From assembly GCA_005223035.1 (NCBI GenBank), contig NJBK01000001.1, positions 1-64,000 of the forward strand: a stretch of 64,000 nucleotides of DNA, in the 5' to 3' direction. This document shows positions 1 to 7,070 of this stretch, piece after piece; positions within the stretch are counted from its first letter, which is position 1, and each line of letters starts with the position of its first letter. Source of the stretch: Chloroflexi bacterium B3_Chlor. GTDB taxonomy: Bacteria > Chloroflexota > Anaerolineae > UBA7937 > B3-Chlor. Position numbers and translations under genes: made by a program. The notes under the pieces are model-generated. The model saw only the letters and a list, made by a program, of their open reading frames with translations, was not told the DNA's origin and did no database searches.

Positions 1-13
1 GAGGAGCGGTCAC

Positions 14-838
14 ATGGCATCATCAAACGGCAACGGGATGAACGTGGGCAAGTGCGTCATAACGGGATGGGCCTTCTTCCTGACAATGGCTCTTAGTACC
101 TGTAGCAGCGGATCAGATTTGCAGGAAGTGACCAGGAAAGCAGTCGTCGCTACCACGGCAGCTCAGTCGTATCGAGACACGGGGACCACAAGCCGCACCT
201 CGGCGGGTGACACCGTCACGCTGTATGCGGAGGGAGAGTACGCTGCGCCAGATCGCTACCGAGTGAAGGTACGTAACGACACTGGATCCTGGTACGAGTG
301 TGTACAGATTGGCGATCAGAGCTATGTCCTGACCGCAGATGACGCGGACTGGCCTGGGGGGAAACGCGGGGTATCGTGCGTGGTGCTCCCCATTGCTGAG
401 GAACTCGAAGTGCTCAGTCACCTGGTTGACTTCGAGGTGCTGCCGGACCAGCAGATTGGAGGTGTCGACTGCGTCCACTACCGTGCTAACGTTGATGTTG
501 AAGCCTTGGCGGCGAAATGGGAGGCCGAGGCCGAGTATCCCCCGCCGCCGGAAGTCCTGAACCTGATGCAGGGCCAGAGTATGGGGATTGAGCTCTGGGT
601 GGGGAAAGACGACTACCTTGTCCGCCAGATGAAGACTGAGGCACGCCTGCCCGACTACGACCTTGTCACTGGGCAGGAGAGGTGGGTTAACCAGAACACC
701 ACTACGCGGTTCTACGACTTCAACGAGCCCATCGCCATCGAGCCGCCTGCGCCTGAGCCCAGCGGCCTTGGGGCCCCTTCTGCAATCATTGGGTTTCGTC
801 ATAGTCCGGACACCCGAATAGTGCTGGGTAGCTTCTGA
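14..838 (+). CDS. LolA/LprG-like lipoprotein, putative
   Basis: Predicted exported protein of 274 residues. A hydrophobic stretch at residues 16-29 ends in a Cys (LSTC), resembling a lipoprotein signal, although Thr just before the Cys is not ideal. The rest is rich in beta-type patterns (GTTSRTSAGDTV, YAAPDRYRVKV, GIELWVGKDDYLVRQM) typical of LolA/LppX/LprG-like lipid-binding lipoproteins, where the final strands read like 'lwVgkdDylvrqm'. A GAGGAG ribosome-binding site lies just before ATG 14; the in-frame ATG at 38 is an alternative start closer to the hydrophobic core. Family knowledge suggests carriage of a lipid or sensing of surface stress outside the membrane, but the ligand is unknown. 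No operon partner is visible downstream: the next gene is about 350 bp away and unrelated. The family call rests on pattern recognition only. Confidence 0.55.
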   Translation: MASSNGNGMNVGKCVITGWAFFLTMALSTCSSGSDLQEVTRKAVVATTAAQSYRDTGTTSRTSAGDTVTLYAEGEYAAPDRYRVKVRNDTGSWYECVQIGDQSYVLTADDADWPGGKRGVSCVVLPIAEELEVLSHLVDFEVLPDQQIGGVDCVHYRANVDVEALAAKWEAEAEYPPPPEVLNLMQGQSMGIELWVGKDDYLVRQMKTEARLPDYDLVTGQERWVNQNTTTRFYDFNEPIAIEPPAPEPSGLGAPSAIIGFRHSPDTRIVLGSF

Positions 839-1029
839 TCGGGCTTGAGGTTGTCCATCGGCGTCACGAGCGAATAACGGACGTCAAACATCTGCAGTGA
901 TGAGTCCTCGCGTTGTGCCATGGCACGTTCGGCGAACTGTGGAGGTGCCCATGGGCCTAGGCGGCACAGGTTTGGACTCCCGGGCGCGTTTGCGGGGCGA
1001 GGAGCAGATGCGATACAGTCGTCATCGAG

Positions 1030-1120
1030 AGCCACACATGAAGAGAGCCTCGCGGCTTCCTGCAGCCCGAGGCTGTGGGCAGGTGCACAGCGGGCACCGT
1101 GGCGGAAGATAGTATAGCAC
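1030..1120. repeat. Structured repeat, copy A
   Basis: About 90 bp matching copy B at 1994-2085 along most of its length. Each copy has a strong hairpin starting GCCTCGCGG and closing with CCGAGGC, then a second hairpin GGTGC/GCACC around a conserved GCGGG loop. The inner pairs of the first hairpin differ between copies but stay paired (GGCT/AGCC here, GGTTC/GAACC in copy B), which suggests selection on structure. The rest of the gap 839-1193 shows no convincing gene. Confidence 0.6.
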
Positions 1121-1193
1121 AGGGGTGGCCGTCGGACCCGGGGCTCAGACCACCAGGATGGGCTTCACGCACGTACTGGACTTAGAAAGGGCC

Positions 1194-1832
1194 ATGGGCA
1201 TGGCCTATGACTCGCAATCCGGGGCCACAGTCAACGTCCTTGCCGCTGGAGGCATCGTCTTGCCCCTGGTTGCAGAGGCGGTAGATCTTCTCAGTGCCTC
1301 GGGAGGTTCTGACGAAATGTATCAACTGACTCTTGATAGAGGTACAATCGTGCTGTGGAACGTAGTGTTCCTGCTTGCTGTAACGATTTTCGTTGTTTCC
1401 CTTGGGTTGTTGTGTGTTGCTATTGCCAAGAAGAAATCGTGGCTTCCTTCCTCCGTAGCAGGGTTAATCCTCGTGAGTTCACTTGTAGCTATCTTTCACA
1501 CCACTTTGTCCCCCTACTCCTACTATCGCAAGAAGATCGAGTCAAGCATCGCGATTGGGGAAGAAGTCTTCAAGCGTTACCAAGACTACAAGAAGGAACA
1601 CGGTCAGTATCCAGATTCAATCGGTGAGATATACTTTGCGGAACTGGATTACTTTGATGTGATAGTCGGCCTGCGGCAAGACCCAACAAGATGTGATGGT
1701 TTTGGAGTAGGATGTAGAGGCTTAAGGGTTACACTGGAGGACGGGGAACCAGTGGTGCATGTCTACGATGAGTTAGTTCAGTGCGATATCGACAACCTGA
1801 CAAGAAACTGGGAGTGCTGGGATCATAGGTAG
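1194..1832 (+). CDS. Hypothetical membrane protein, two TM segments
   Basis: Unrecognised protein. The open frame extends back to a GTG at 1125, but ATG 1194 is preferred because AGAAAGG lies at good spacing before it and the earlier part overlaps the edge of repeat copy A. There are two clear hydrophobic segments (around VVFLLAVTIFVVSLGLLCVA and SSVAGLILVSSLVAIFHTT). They are followed by a soluble tail containing a helix and the phrase KKEHGQYPDSIGEI, which resembles the 'Y...NG.YP.sl.eL' motif of type II secretion pseudopilin-like and related exported proteins; the resemblance is only local. The gene sits alone between the two direct repeat copies. Function unknown; likely a membrane protein with an exposed C-terminal domain. 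Confidence 0.5.
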   Translation: MGMAYDSQSGATVNVLAAGGIVLPLVAEAVDLLSASGGSDEMYQLTLDRGTIVLWNVVFLLAVTIFVVSLGLLCVAIAKKKSWLPSSVAGLILVSSLVAIFHTTLSPYSYYRKKIESSIAIGEEVFKRYQDYKKEHGQYPDSIGEIYFAELDYFDVIVGLRQDPTRCDGFGVGCRGLRVTLEDGEPVVHVYDELVQCDIDNLTRNWECWDHR

Positions 1833-1993
1833 GCGGCCCCAACGCAGAATGAAAGTCCTGAGGCTCCGCTGCAACGGTTTAAGGGCTTTCTCACGCCCTT
1901 TGATACATCCTCCTCCTGGAGAGCGGGGCCTCGTGCATCGCCTCTCTCAACCGCTCTGGACAACTCTACACACCTGGGGAATAATCCCTTGAA

Positions 1994-2085
1994 AGTCACA
2001 TAAGAAGAAGGCCTCGCGGTTCGGCAGAACCCGAGGCAGTGGCCAGGGTGCAACGCGGGCACCATGGCGAGGAAAGCATACCACC
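1994..2085. repeat. Structured repeat, copy B
   Basis: Second copy of the element at 1030-1120, in the same orientation and about 965 bp away. It keeps both hairpins: GCCTCG..GGTTC paired with GAACC..CGAGGC, and GGTGC/GCACC. On the minus strand the first hairpin is followed by CTTCTTCTT, so it could act as a weak terminator there. Just beyond, 2086-2113 contains another strong hairpin (AGGCCCGCC...GGCGGGGTT). The rest of 1833-2218 holds no recognisable gene. Confidence 0.6.
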
Positions 2086-2218
2086 AAGGCCCGCCTAATG
2101 CAACAAGGCGGGGTTCTATCTTTTCTTGGCAGCGTGAAGAGGGGTGGTCGAGATCAGATTTCGAAGAAGCTCTCAGAGGAGTTTCGATGGGCGGTGGATG
2201 AACTAGGTTGCCATCCTT

Positions 2219-2479
2219 GTGGTGCAGGAGGGAGCTTACGTGCGCGAACTGGTGACCCTTTACCTCGACACCACTGAACATCACTTTGCCAGGTGGCTAC
2301 GGGACCACATCTCGCGGAATCTCCCAACGCCTCATGCCGCAGAAGACGGAGTGCGGATCTACCTGGAGAGGGCCAGACCTGCATACCGCGATGGTTTTGC
2401 CAGCAGGATAGACATCGGTGCCACCGCCGAGTCGCAGGCTGGCTCGGTGCCAATGGGGATTGCGATTTCAGTCAGATAG
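2219..2479 (+). CDS. Small hypothetical ORF, doubtful
   Basis: An 86-codon frame from GTG 2219, ending directly against the ATG of the next frame at 2480. The translation looks protein-like in its first two thirds (VRELVTLYLDTTEHHFARW, VRIYLERARPAYRDGF) and could be the remains of a larger gene. No family is recognised, no good ribosome-binding site is seen, and length alone does not prove coding. It is listed because the adjoining frame at 2480 has a similar protein-like appearance and the two may be parts of one degraded locus. Confidence 0.25.
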   Translation: MVQEGAYVRELVTLYLDTTEHHFARWLRDHISRNLPTPHAAEDGVRIYLERARPAYRDGFASRIDIGATAESQAGSVPMGIAISVR

Positions 2480-2971
2480 ATGCAACACAAACCTGAGACC
2501 ATGGAAGTGGTTGCTCAGTGTCATCTCGCTGAGGCAACGGACTACGTCCAAACGTTCCAGACGGCGATGAAGCAACGTTGGCCCGAGGGACGGGCCAGGA
2601 CTCGCAGCCGGGCTGCCAAGGGCAAGAGGGAGCGGCCCGCGGGACGTCCAGGCCTGGATCACGATGACATGATCTACCGTTTGGCGAAGGCGGAGGAGGC
2701 AGAGGAGATCAGACGCGCGGATCCCGACATGTGGTGGAAGATGGTCGCGAAGCAGATCAATTGGCGGTATGGGATCAGCGACCGTGGACTGGCATTGCTG
2801 AGAGATGCGCGAAAGAGGCTGCGCAGACTTGATAGGCCCCTTCCTACCTCAGTTCGAAGGCTACCGCGAGTGTTGGTTTGGCATCATACCGGTGTACCGA
2901 ACTGCCTCCCTGTCCGTGCACAGAGTGCGGAAGAGCCAAATACAGGGTCCGTATCGCGTGTGCGCGTTTGA
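2480..2971 (+). CDS. Hypothetical basic helical protein
   Basis: Unrecognised 163-residue frame. Residues 1-125 are strongly helical and charged (KAEEAEEIRRADPDMWWKMV, RDARKRLRRL) and read like a genuine protein. After about residue 125 the composition changes to a low-quality Pro/Arg/Val mix, while an overlapping frame (2805-2993) becomes more protein-like (FEGYRECWFGIIPVYRTASL). This is what a frameshift near 2830 would produce, so the locus may be a frameshifted gene covering about 2480-2993. No domain can be named and the neighbours give no functional hint. Confidence 0.35.
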   Translation: MQHKPETMEVVAQCHLAEATDYVQTFQTAMKQRWPEGRARTRSRAAKGKRERPAGRPGLDHDDMIYRLAKAEEAEEIRRADPDMWWKMVAKQINWRYGISDRGLALLRDARKRLRRLDRPLPTSVRRLPRVLVWHHTGVPNCLPVRAQSAEEPNTGSVSRVRV

Positions 2972-3027
2972 GGTAGAAGGACTTTGGGCGTAGAATGGCT
3001 TGTTGAACGAGTGGAGACACCCAACTC

Positions 3028-3642
3028 GTGATCAGGTGGTTCAAGAGAATTGTCCTTTCTGCGGGCCTCATCATCGGGCTTGCGCTCATCATCGCCGTCA
3101 TTGTCTGGGGTAGGATTACCCATTGGGGGCAATCGGCTGCTGGCAGCGCCGAGTTGCGGGCCCGCCTGGGGATCGTTCCTTTCATCATTCTTGAGCCCCG
3201 ACTCTACCGGCCTTTCATCGGAGCCCGCTTGGAAGGGCCGGTCCTGTTCCATGATCGCGACGGTGTGCCTACCTACTACAAGTTCCTCTTCCGCCGTGGC
3301 GACTGTATCATCGGCTATGTCGACATATCCGCACAGTGCCTGGCCCTGCTCCGTTTCGGCTGGCACTACGAAGACCCGAACGATCTGAGTGATTGCCCTC
3401 AGCATTTCCCCAATCCTCCGACAGCCGAGGAGGCCATGGACCGAGCGCGAGACGTCTTGTCTCGGTACGCTGACGCCACCGTTGACACACCCTTCCTGTA
3501 TGGAATGGGCGGCCCAGAGTGGTGGCTGATTCGGGTGCGGCGGGACGGCGAAGTGATCGCCTGGGTAACGGTGAGCACGTGGGACGGTCATGTATGGGAG
3601 CTACCAGCCCAGTATTGGGACCGTCCGAGCTCTGGGTGGTGA
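3028..3642 (+). CDS. Hypothetical membrane-anchored protein
   Basis: Protein of 204 residues with one N-terminal transmembrane segment (residues about 8-28, LVLSAGLIIGLALIIAVIVW-like) followed by a soluble domain of about 170 residues rich in aromatic residues. The start codon is GTG 3028; no strong ribosome-binding site precedes it. The soluble part contains a pair of Cys (RRGDCIIGYVD and LSDCPQHF) and ends in a Trp-rich segment (GGPEWWLIRV, TWDGHVWELPAQYW). The family is not recognised. It stands alone between the uncharacterised frames upstream and the convergent AcuC gene, so context does not suggest a role. Likely tethered to the outer face of the membrane. Confidence 0.5.
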   Translation: MIRWFKRIVLSAGLIIGLALIIAVIVWGRITHWGQSAAGSAELRARLGIVPFIILEPRLYRPFIGARLEGPVLFHDRDGVPTYYKFLFRRGDCIIGYVDISAQCLALLRFGWHYEDPNDLSDCPQHFPNPPTAEEAMDRARDVLSRYADATVDTPFLYGMGGPEWWLIRVRRDGEVIAWVTVSTWDGHVWELPAQYWDRPSSGW

Positions 3643-3804
3643 GCGCCGCCTTCGCTTGGTCTGCGAGCGATAGCCGTATGACGGCACGACTACAATCTCA
3701 ACAGAGATTGGATCCCTCCCATTCACGGTCACCACGGTTCCCCTGTGCGAAGCAGCTCCTTCGTCTTTCGTAGGATTCATCGGGGCTCTGGCTGGATAGA
3801 GTCC

Positions 3805-4920
3805 CTATTGTCTCAATCCCGGTATCTTCTCTCGCAGTTCCGCTATCGCCAGCGAGGCATGACGCCGCGCCACGTCCTTGGTACGTGGCTCAACGTGAGG
3901 CGTCTTCTGATCGCGCAGAGTTCCCGAGCCGTACTTCTCTGCGTACGCCGCCGGTAATTCGTCGGGGAAGTCTCTGTCGGACATGACACCGTAGGCCAAG
4001 GTCCAGGCTCTTGGCATCACACTTGTCTCGTATCCTCCCCCGCCCAGAGCTATCCAGCGCGGTGCTAACTCCTTGATCATGCCCACTACCTCGGTGTAAC
4101 CGTGAGTAGTGAGAGTCAAGTGACCCAGCGGATCGAGGTAGTGGGTGTCTACACCCAACTGGCTGACCACTACGTCAGGCTCGAACCACTTCAGAAGGGG
4201 AGGCACCACCTGTTCAAAGGCCCACACGTAGACTTCATCGTCGGTGTAGGGAGCCAGGGGCAGGTTGACGGCAAAGCCTTCCCCCACTCCCCGACCCGTC
4301 TCTCTAACGAAACCTGTTCCGGGGAAAACATAATATCCTGATTCGTGGATAGACACAGTTAGGACTCTGTCGTTGTCATAGAAAGCCTCCTGTACGCCAT
4401 CGCCATGATGAAGGTCGATGTCCACATAGGCCACTTTGAGACCTTGCCGCAGCAACACATGGATGATTACCGCGATGTCGTTGAAGATGCAGAAACCAGA
4501 GGCGTAGTCAGAGCGAGCGTGATGCATTCCTCCTGCCAGGCTGAAGGCTACATCTACGTCGCCGTTTGTCACCAATTCGGTGGCCACCAACGCGGCGCCA
4601 ACCTTAAGGGCTGCGATGTCGTACATGCCATCGAAGATAGGGTTGTCGCCAGGTCCGAAGTTGTACCGGCTGGGAGTGTACTCCTTTTCTCCGCGGCTGA
4701 GGCTACGTACGGCATCCAGGTATTCCTCGCCATGGAAGAGCTGCAACTCCTCCCTCGCGGCTGGTCTGGGTCGGACGAGGCGTGACTGGTGGCCATCGAA
4801 TGCCCCGTAAGCAGTGAGGAGTTCGTACCCCCTCTGTAGTCGCTCCGGTTTCAGAGGATGGTTTTCCCCATGTCCTGTTTGCCACAATTCTTCTGAGCAT
4901 ATCACCGCGGCTATGGTCAT
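3805..4920 (-). CDS. acuC: AcuC-like class I histone deacetylase family protein
   Basis: Zinc-dependent deacetylase-fold protein of 371 residues, close to the usual AcuC length. Diagnostic motifs are in order: the N-terminal HPLKPERL; GGMHHARSDYASGFCIFND, which carries the tandem active-site His; YVDIDLHHGDGVQEAFY with the metal-binding Asp and His; SQLGVDTH with the other metal Asp; and the C-terminal LGGGGYETSVMPRAWT. AcuC proteins deacetylate acetyl-lysines on enzymes such as acetyl-CoA synthetase, but the family also includes acetylpolyamine deacetylases, so the substrate is not settled. The start ATG 4920 agrees with family N-termini. The YjbQ gene lies just upstream on the same strand (about 45 bp), so the two may be cotranscribed. 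Confidence 0.85.
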   Translation of the reverse strand: MTIAAVICSEELWQTGHGENHPLKPERLQRGYELLTAYGAFDGHQSRLVRPRPAAREELQLFHGEEYLDAVRSLSRGEKEYTPSRYNFGPGDNPIFDGMYDIAALKVGAALVATELVTNGDVDVAFSLAGGMHHARSDYASGFCIFNDIAVIIHVLLRQGLKVAYVDIDLHHGDGVQEAFYDNDRVLTVSIHESGYYVFPGTGFVRETGRGVGEGFAVNLPLAPYTDDEVYVWAFEQVVPPLLKWFEPDVVVSQLGVDTHYLDPLGHLTLTTHGYTEVVGMIKELAPRWIALGGGGYETSVMPRAWTLAYGVMSDRDFPDELPAAYAEKYGSGTLRDQKTPHVEPRTKDVARRHASLAIAELREKIPGLRQ

Positions 4921-4964
4921 CCGCGTGCCTCCTGACTAAAAGCGAGACCCGATTGTTGGTACAC

Positions 4965-5381
4965 TCATTCCCCAAGCATCTGCAACACGAGTTCCCGATC
5001 GTGGGGCCGGACGTCGAAGTCGAGAAAGACCAATTGCTGCCAGGTACCCAAAGTTAGCCGCTTGTTAACGAAAGGCACCGTCAGCGAGGCGCCGAACAAT
5101 GCGGCTCGTACATGGCTATGACCATTCCCATCCCTCCAGCGGAGGTTGTGACGATATTCAATATCTTGGGGCACCAGCCGGTCAAGAAGGGCTTGCAGGT
5201 CGTGGACTGCCCCTGATTCATACTCTAGGGTGGTCAGCGAACTCGTGGCGCTCGGGCTGAAGATGGTCACAGTGCCATCATTGAGTTCGGAATCAGCCAC
5301 CTTACGTGCTACCTGCTCTGTGATATCCACTATCTCGCCGTTACCTTGCGTGCTGAAACTGATGCTTTCAGTAACAACCAT
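4965..5381 (-). CDS. YjbQ/UPF0047 family protein
   Basis: Small single-domain protein of 138 residues. It shows the family signature in the second half: NGHSHVRAALFGASLTVPF with the conserved His residues, then LGTWQQLVFLDFD. The first half carries the conserved FSPSATSSLTTLEYE region. A longer frame exists, but the chosen ATG at 5381 follows a clear GAGGAG site and matches family N-termini (VVTESISFSTQGNGEIVDIT). Family members are annotated as secondary thiamine-phosphate synthases because some complement thiE mutants; the true physiological role is uncertain. It lies between the terminator of the tRNA operon and acuC on the same strand. Confidence 0.85.
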   Translation of the reverse strand: MVVTESISFSTQGNGEIVDITEQVARKVADSELNDGTVTIFSPSATSSLTTLEYESGAVHDLQALLDRLVPQDIEYRHNLRWRDGNGHSHVRAALFGASLTVPFVNKRLTLGTWQQLVFLDFDVRPHDRELVLQMLGE

Positions 5382-5421
5382 TTGAGCTCCTCCTCGCGGG
5401 TTGGGGATAGCACCGCACAAC

Positions 5422-5449
5422 AAAGGCCCTTCTCACGTGTGAGGAGGGC
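5422..5449 (-). terminator. Intrinsic terminator of the tRNA operon
   Basis: Long inverted repeat (arms 5426-5436 and 5439-5449, one mismatch, 2-nt loop), followed on the minus strand by CTTTGTT. It lies just after the last tRNA and before the ribosome-binding site of the YjbQ gene. The U tract is short, so some read-through is possible. Confidence 0.65.
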
Positions 5450-5470
5450 TTCCTGTCGAGACATGTGCAA

Positions 5471-5543
5471 TGGGCCCACCAGGATTCGAACCTGGGACCA
5501 ACCGGTTATGAGCCGGTGGCTCTGACCACTGAGCTATGGGCCC
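5471..5543 (-). tRNA. tRNA with anticodon CAU (Met or Ile2)
   Basis: A 73-nt cloverleaf with a 7-bp acceptor stem (GGGCCCA/TGGGCCC), anticodon loop CTCATAA, standard T loop TTCGAAT and discriminator A. CCA is not encoded. The CAU anticodon fits elongator Met or, after lysidine modification, Ile2; the sequence does not look like an initiator. Determinants that separate Met from Ile2 cannot be judged reliably by eye. Confidence 0.93.
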
Positions 5544-5549
5544 TGGTGA

Positions 5550-5625
5550 TGGAGCGGGAGACGAGATTCGAACTCGCGATCCTCTGCTTGGAAGGCAGAT
5601 GCTTTGCCAACTAAGCTACTCCCGC
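5550..5625 (-). tRNA. tRNA-Gly (anticodon UCC)
   Basis: A 76-nt tRNA with acceptor GCGGGAG/CTCCCGC, anticodon stem TCTGC/GCAGA and loop CTTCCAA (anticodon TCC). T loop TTCGAAT, discriminator U and an encoded CCA. It is the middle gene of a three-tRNA transcript, six bases upstream of the CAU tRNA. Confidence 0.95.
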
Positions 5626-5652
5626 CTGGTTGTAGACTGGAGATCGAAGCAG

Positions 5653-5725
5653 TCGGGGTGATAGGACTTGAACCTACGACCTCGGCGTCCCAAACGCCGC
5701 GCGCTTCCACCTGCGCCACACCCCG
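5653..5725 (-). tRNA. tRNA-Pro (anticodon UGG)
   Basis: Begins CGGGGTG and ends CACCCCG plus A, as proline tRNAs do. Anticodon stem CGGCG/CGCCG with loop TTTGGGA gives UGG. CCA is not encoded. First gene of the operon, directly downstream of a strong promoter. Confidence 0.95.
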
Positions 5726-5736
5726 GTACACATAGT

Positions 5737-5765
5737 ATTATAATGCACTGCCCTTGAAACGTCAA
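5737..5765 (-). promoter_or_regulatory. tRNA operon promoter
   Basis: Minus-strand TTGACG (5760-5765) and TATAAT (5737-5742) separated by 17 bp. Transcription would start just before tRNA-Pro. Confidence 0.8.
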
Positions 5766-5772
5766 GTGTCGA

Positions 5773-5801
5773 TTGGTTCTTGGCGACGGTTGTGGTACTA
5801 T
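5773..5801 (+). promoter_or_regulatory. Probable promoter of the protein B gene
   Basis: TTGGTT (5773-5778), 17 bp, TACTAT (5796-5801). It lies about 40 bp before the CTG start at 5844, divergent from the tRNA promoter. Confidence 0.5.
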
Positions 5802-5843
5802 ATCGCCAGCACGTAACATGTAGACAAGACAAGGAGGGAAACC

Positions 5844-7064
5844 CTGAAGCCCAGACTCAGAGAACTCGAGATCCATTTTGTCAAGCAGGGTGGCCAACAG
5901 GGTATCCTTCTGCGGGATCCTCTGCGTCTGACCGATCGAGCGATCTACCTTCCGCTTTCCCTTGCCCCCTTGGTGGAACTGTGTGACGGTACTCGTGACG
6001 AGGCTGGCCTGCGAGCGTCCCTCGCGGTTAGGGCCGGAGTTCAGCTTGGTCCCACGACTCTGGAGCGCATTCTGACACAGCTTGACGAGGCCCTGCTGCT
6101 CGACAACGAGCGCTTCGCCGAGGCCCACGCTGCGGCGCTCCGGGATTTCCGAACGGCGACGCTTCGTCCTCCGGTCCTGGCAGGTGAGAGCTATCCTGAC
6201 GACGTCGAGGGACTGGAGGAGGCCATGAGCGGGTATCTCGGTGGCGTAGATGAAACCGAGCCGACGGCAGAGGTGGCCGAGGGTGAGATACGGGGCTTGA
6301 TCAGTCCCCACATCGACTACGAGAGGGGAGGGACTGTCTATGCCCAGGTCTGGCACAAAGCAGCCGCTGCAGTCAGGGAGGCCGAAATAGCCATCATCTT
6401 CGGCACCGATCATATGGGCGGGGATGCGGGGCTCACACTAACTCATCAGAGATACGCCACACCATGGGGAACGCTCCCCACAGCAAATGGTATCGTAGAC
6501 AAGATCGCCCTGCAATTGGGGCCCGACATTGTCTTCGGAGATGAACTTCACCATCGTAGTGAACATTCCATTGAGCTGGCGGTCATCTGGCTGCATTACT
6601 TCCTAGGAGACAGGGAGTGTGAATTGTTACCCGTGTTGTGCGGCTCTTTTGACCCGTTCGTGGAGGGCGAGGGCGGTCCCGGTGAGGATGGCCAGATCTC
6701 AGCCGCGCTGAATGTCATGAGGGAGGCCACTGCGTCGCGGAAAACCGTAGTGATCGCGGCGGGTGACCTCGCTCACGTTGGGCCTGCCTTCGGTGACCGA
6801 TACGCCATCGATTTCGTTGAGCGAGCCAGGCTCAGAGTGGCCGACGAGGCACTGATGGCCTCCATCTGTGCCGGTGATGAGGAAGCCTTCTTCCAGCAGG
6901 TGAAGGAGGAGCGGGATCGGAGACGCATATGCGGGCTGCCGCCGATATACATGGCCTTGCGCTTCCTGGGGGACACCAGGGGTGCTGCCACCGGCTACGC
7001 GCAGTGCCCTGCGGATGAGCAGGGAACCTCCTTCGTGTCCATTTGCGGCATCGCTTTTTCCTGA
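5844..7064 (+). CDS. amrB: AmmeMemoRadiSam system protein B (MEMO1 family), CTG start
   Basis: MEMO1-family protein. The usual start codons (ATG, GTG, TTG) would begin only at 5970, but the frame upstream is open to 5844 and encodes KPRLRELEIHFVKQGGQQG, followed by LLRDPLRLTDRA. This matches the conserved N-terminal extension I recall from Chloroflexota homologues, which start 'MKPRLR'. A CTG at 5844 sits 6 bp after AAGGAGG, and there is a stop codon at 5814 with no ATG, GTG or TTG between, so CTG is the apparent start; the full protein is 406 residues. The MEMO core follows: GLISPHIDYERGG, FGTDHMGG, HHRSEHSIELAVIWLHY, PVLCGSFD and AAGDLAHVGPAFGD, carrying the conserved His/Asp/Cys site of this metal-binding dioxygenase-like fold. 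Partners AmmeR A and the radical SAM protein are not in the window. The exact biochemical role of the system is unresolved. Confidence 0.85.
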   Translation: MKPRLRELEIHFVKQGGQQGILLRDPLRLTDRAIYLPLSLAPLVELCDGTRDEAGLRASLAVRAGVQLGPTTLERILTQLDEALLLDNERFAEAHAAALRDFRTATLRPPVLAGESYPDDVEGLEEAMSGYLGGVDETEPTAEVAEGEIRGLISPHIDYERGGTVYAQVWHKAAAAVREAEIAIIFGTDHMGGDAGLTLTHQRYATPWGTLPTANGIVDKIALQLGPDIVFGDELHHRSEHSIELAVIWLHYFLGDRECELLPVLCGSFDPFVEGEGGPGEDGQISAALNVMREATASRKTVVIAAGDLAHVGPAFGDRYAIDFVERARLRVADEALMASICAGDEEAFFQQVKEERDRRRICGLPPIYMALRFLGDTRGAATGYAQCPADEQGTSFVSICGIAFS

Positions 7065-7070
7065 CCGAGC

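Noticed and set aside
1994-2085. T-box riboswitch on the minus strand
   Set aside because: The minus strand has a TGG..CCCGCG-like core and a hairpin with a T-rich end, but the T-box core is imperfect, no specifier stem is seen and no amino-acid gene lies downstream.
1030-2085. Integron attC sites
   Set aside because: No GTTRRRY/RYYYAAC core sites are present and no integrase is visible; only the gene-repeat layout is similar.
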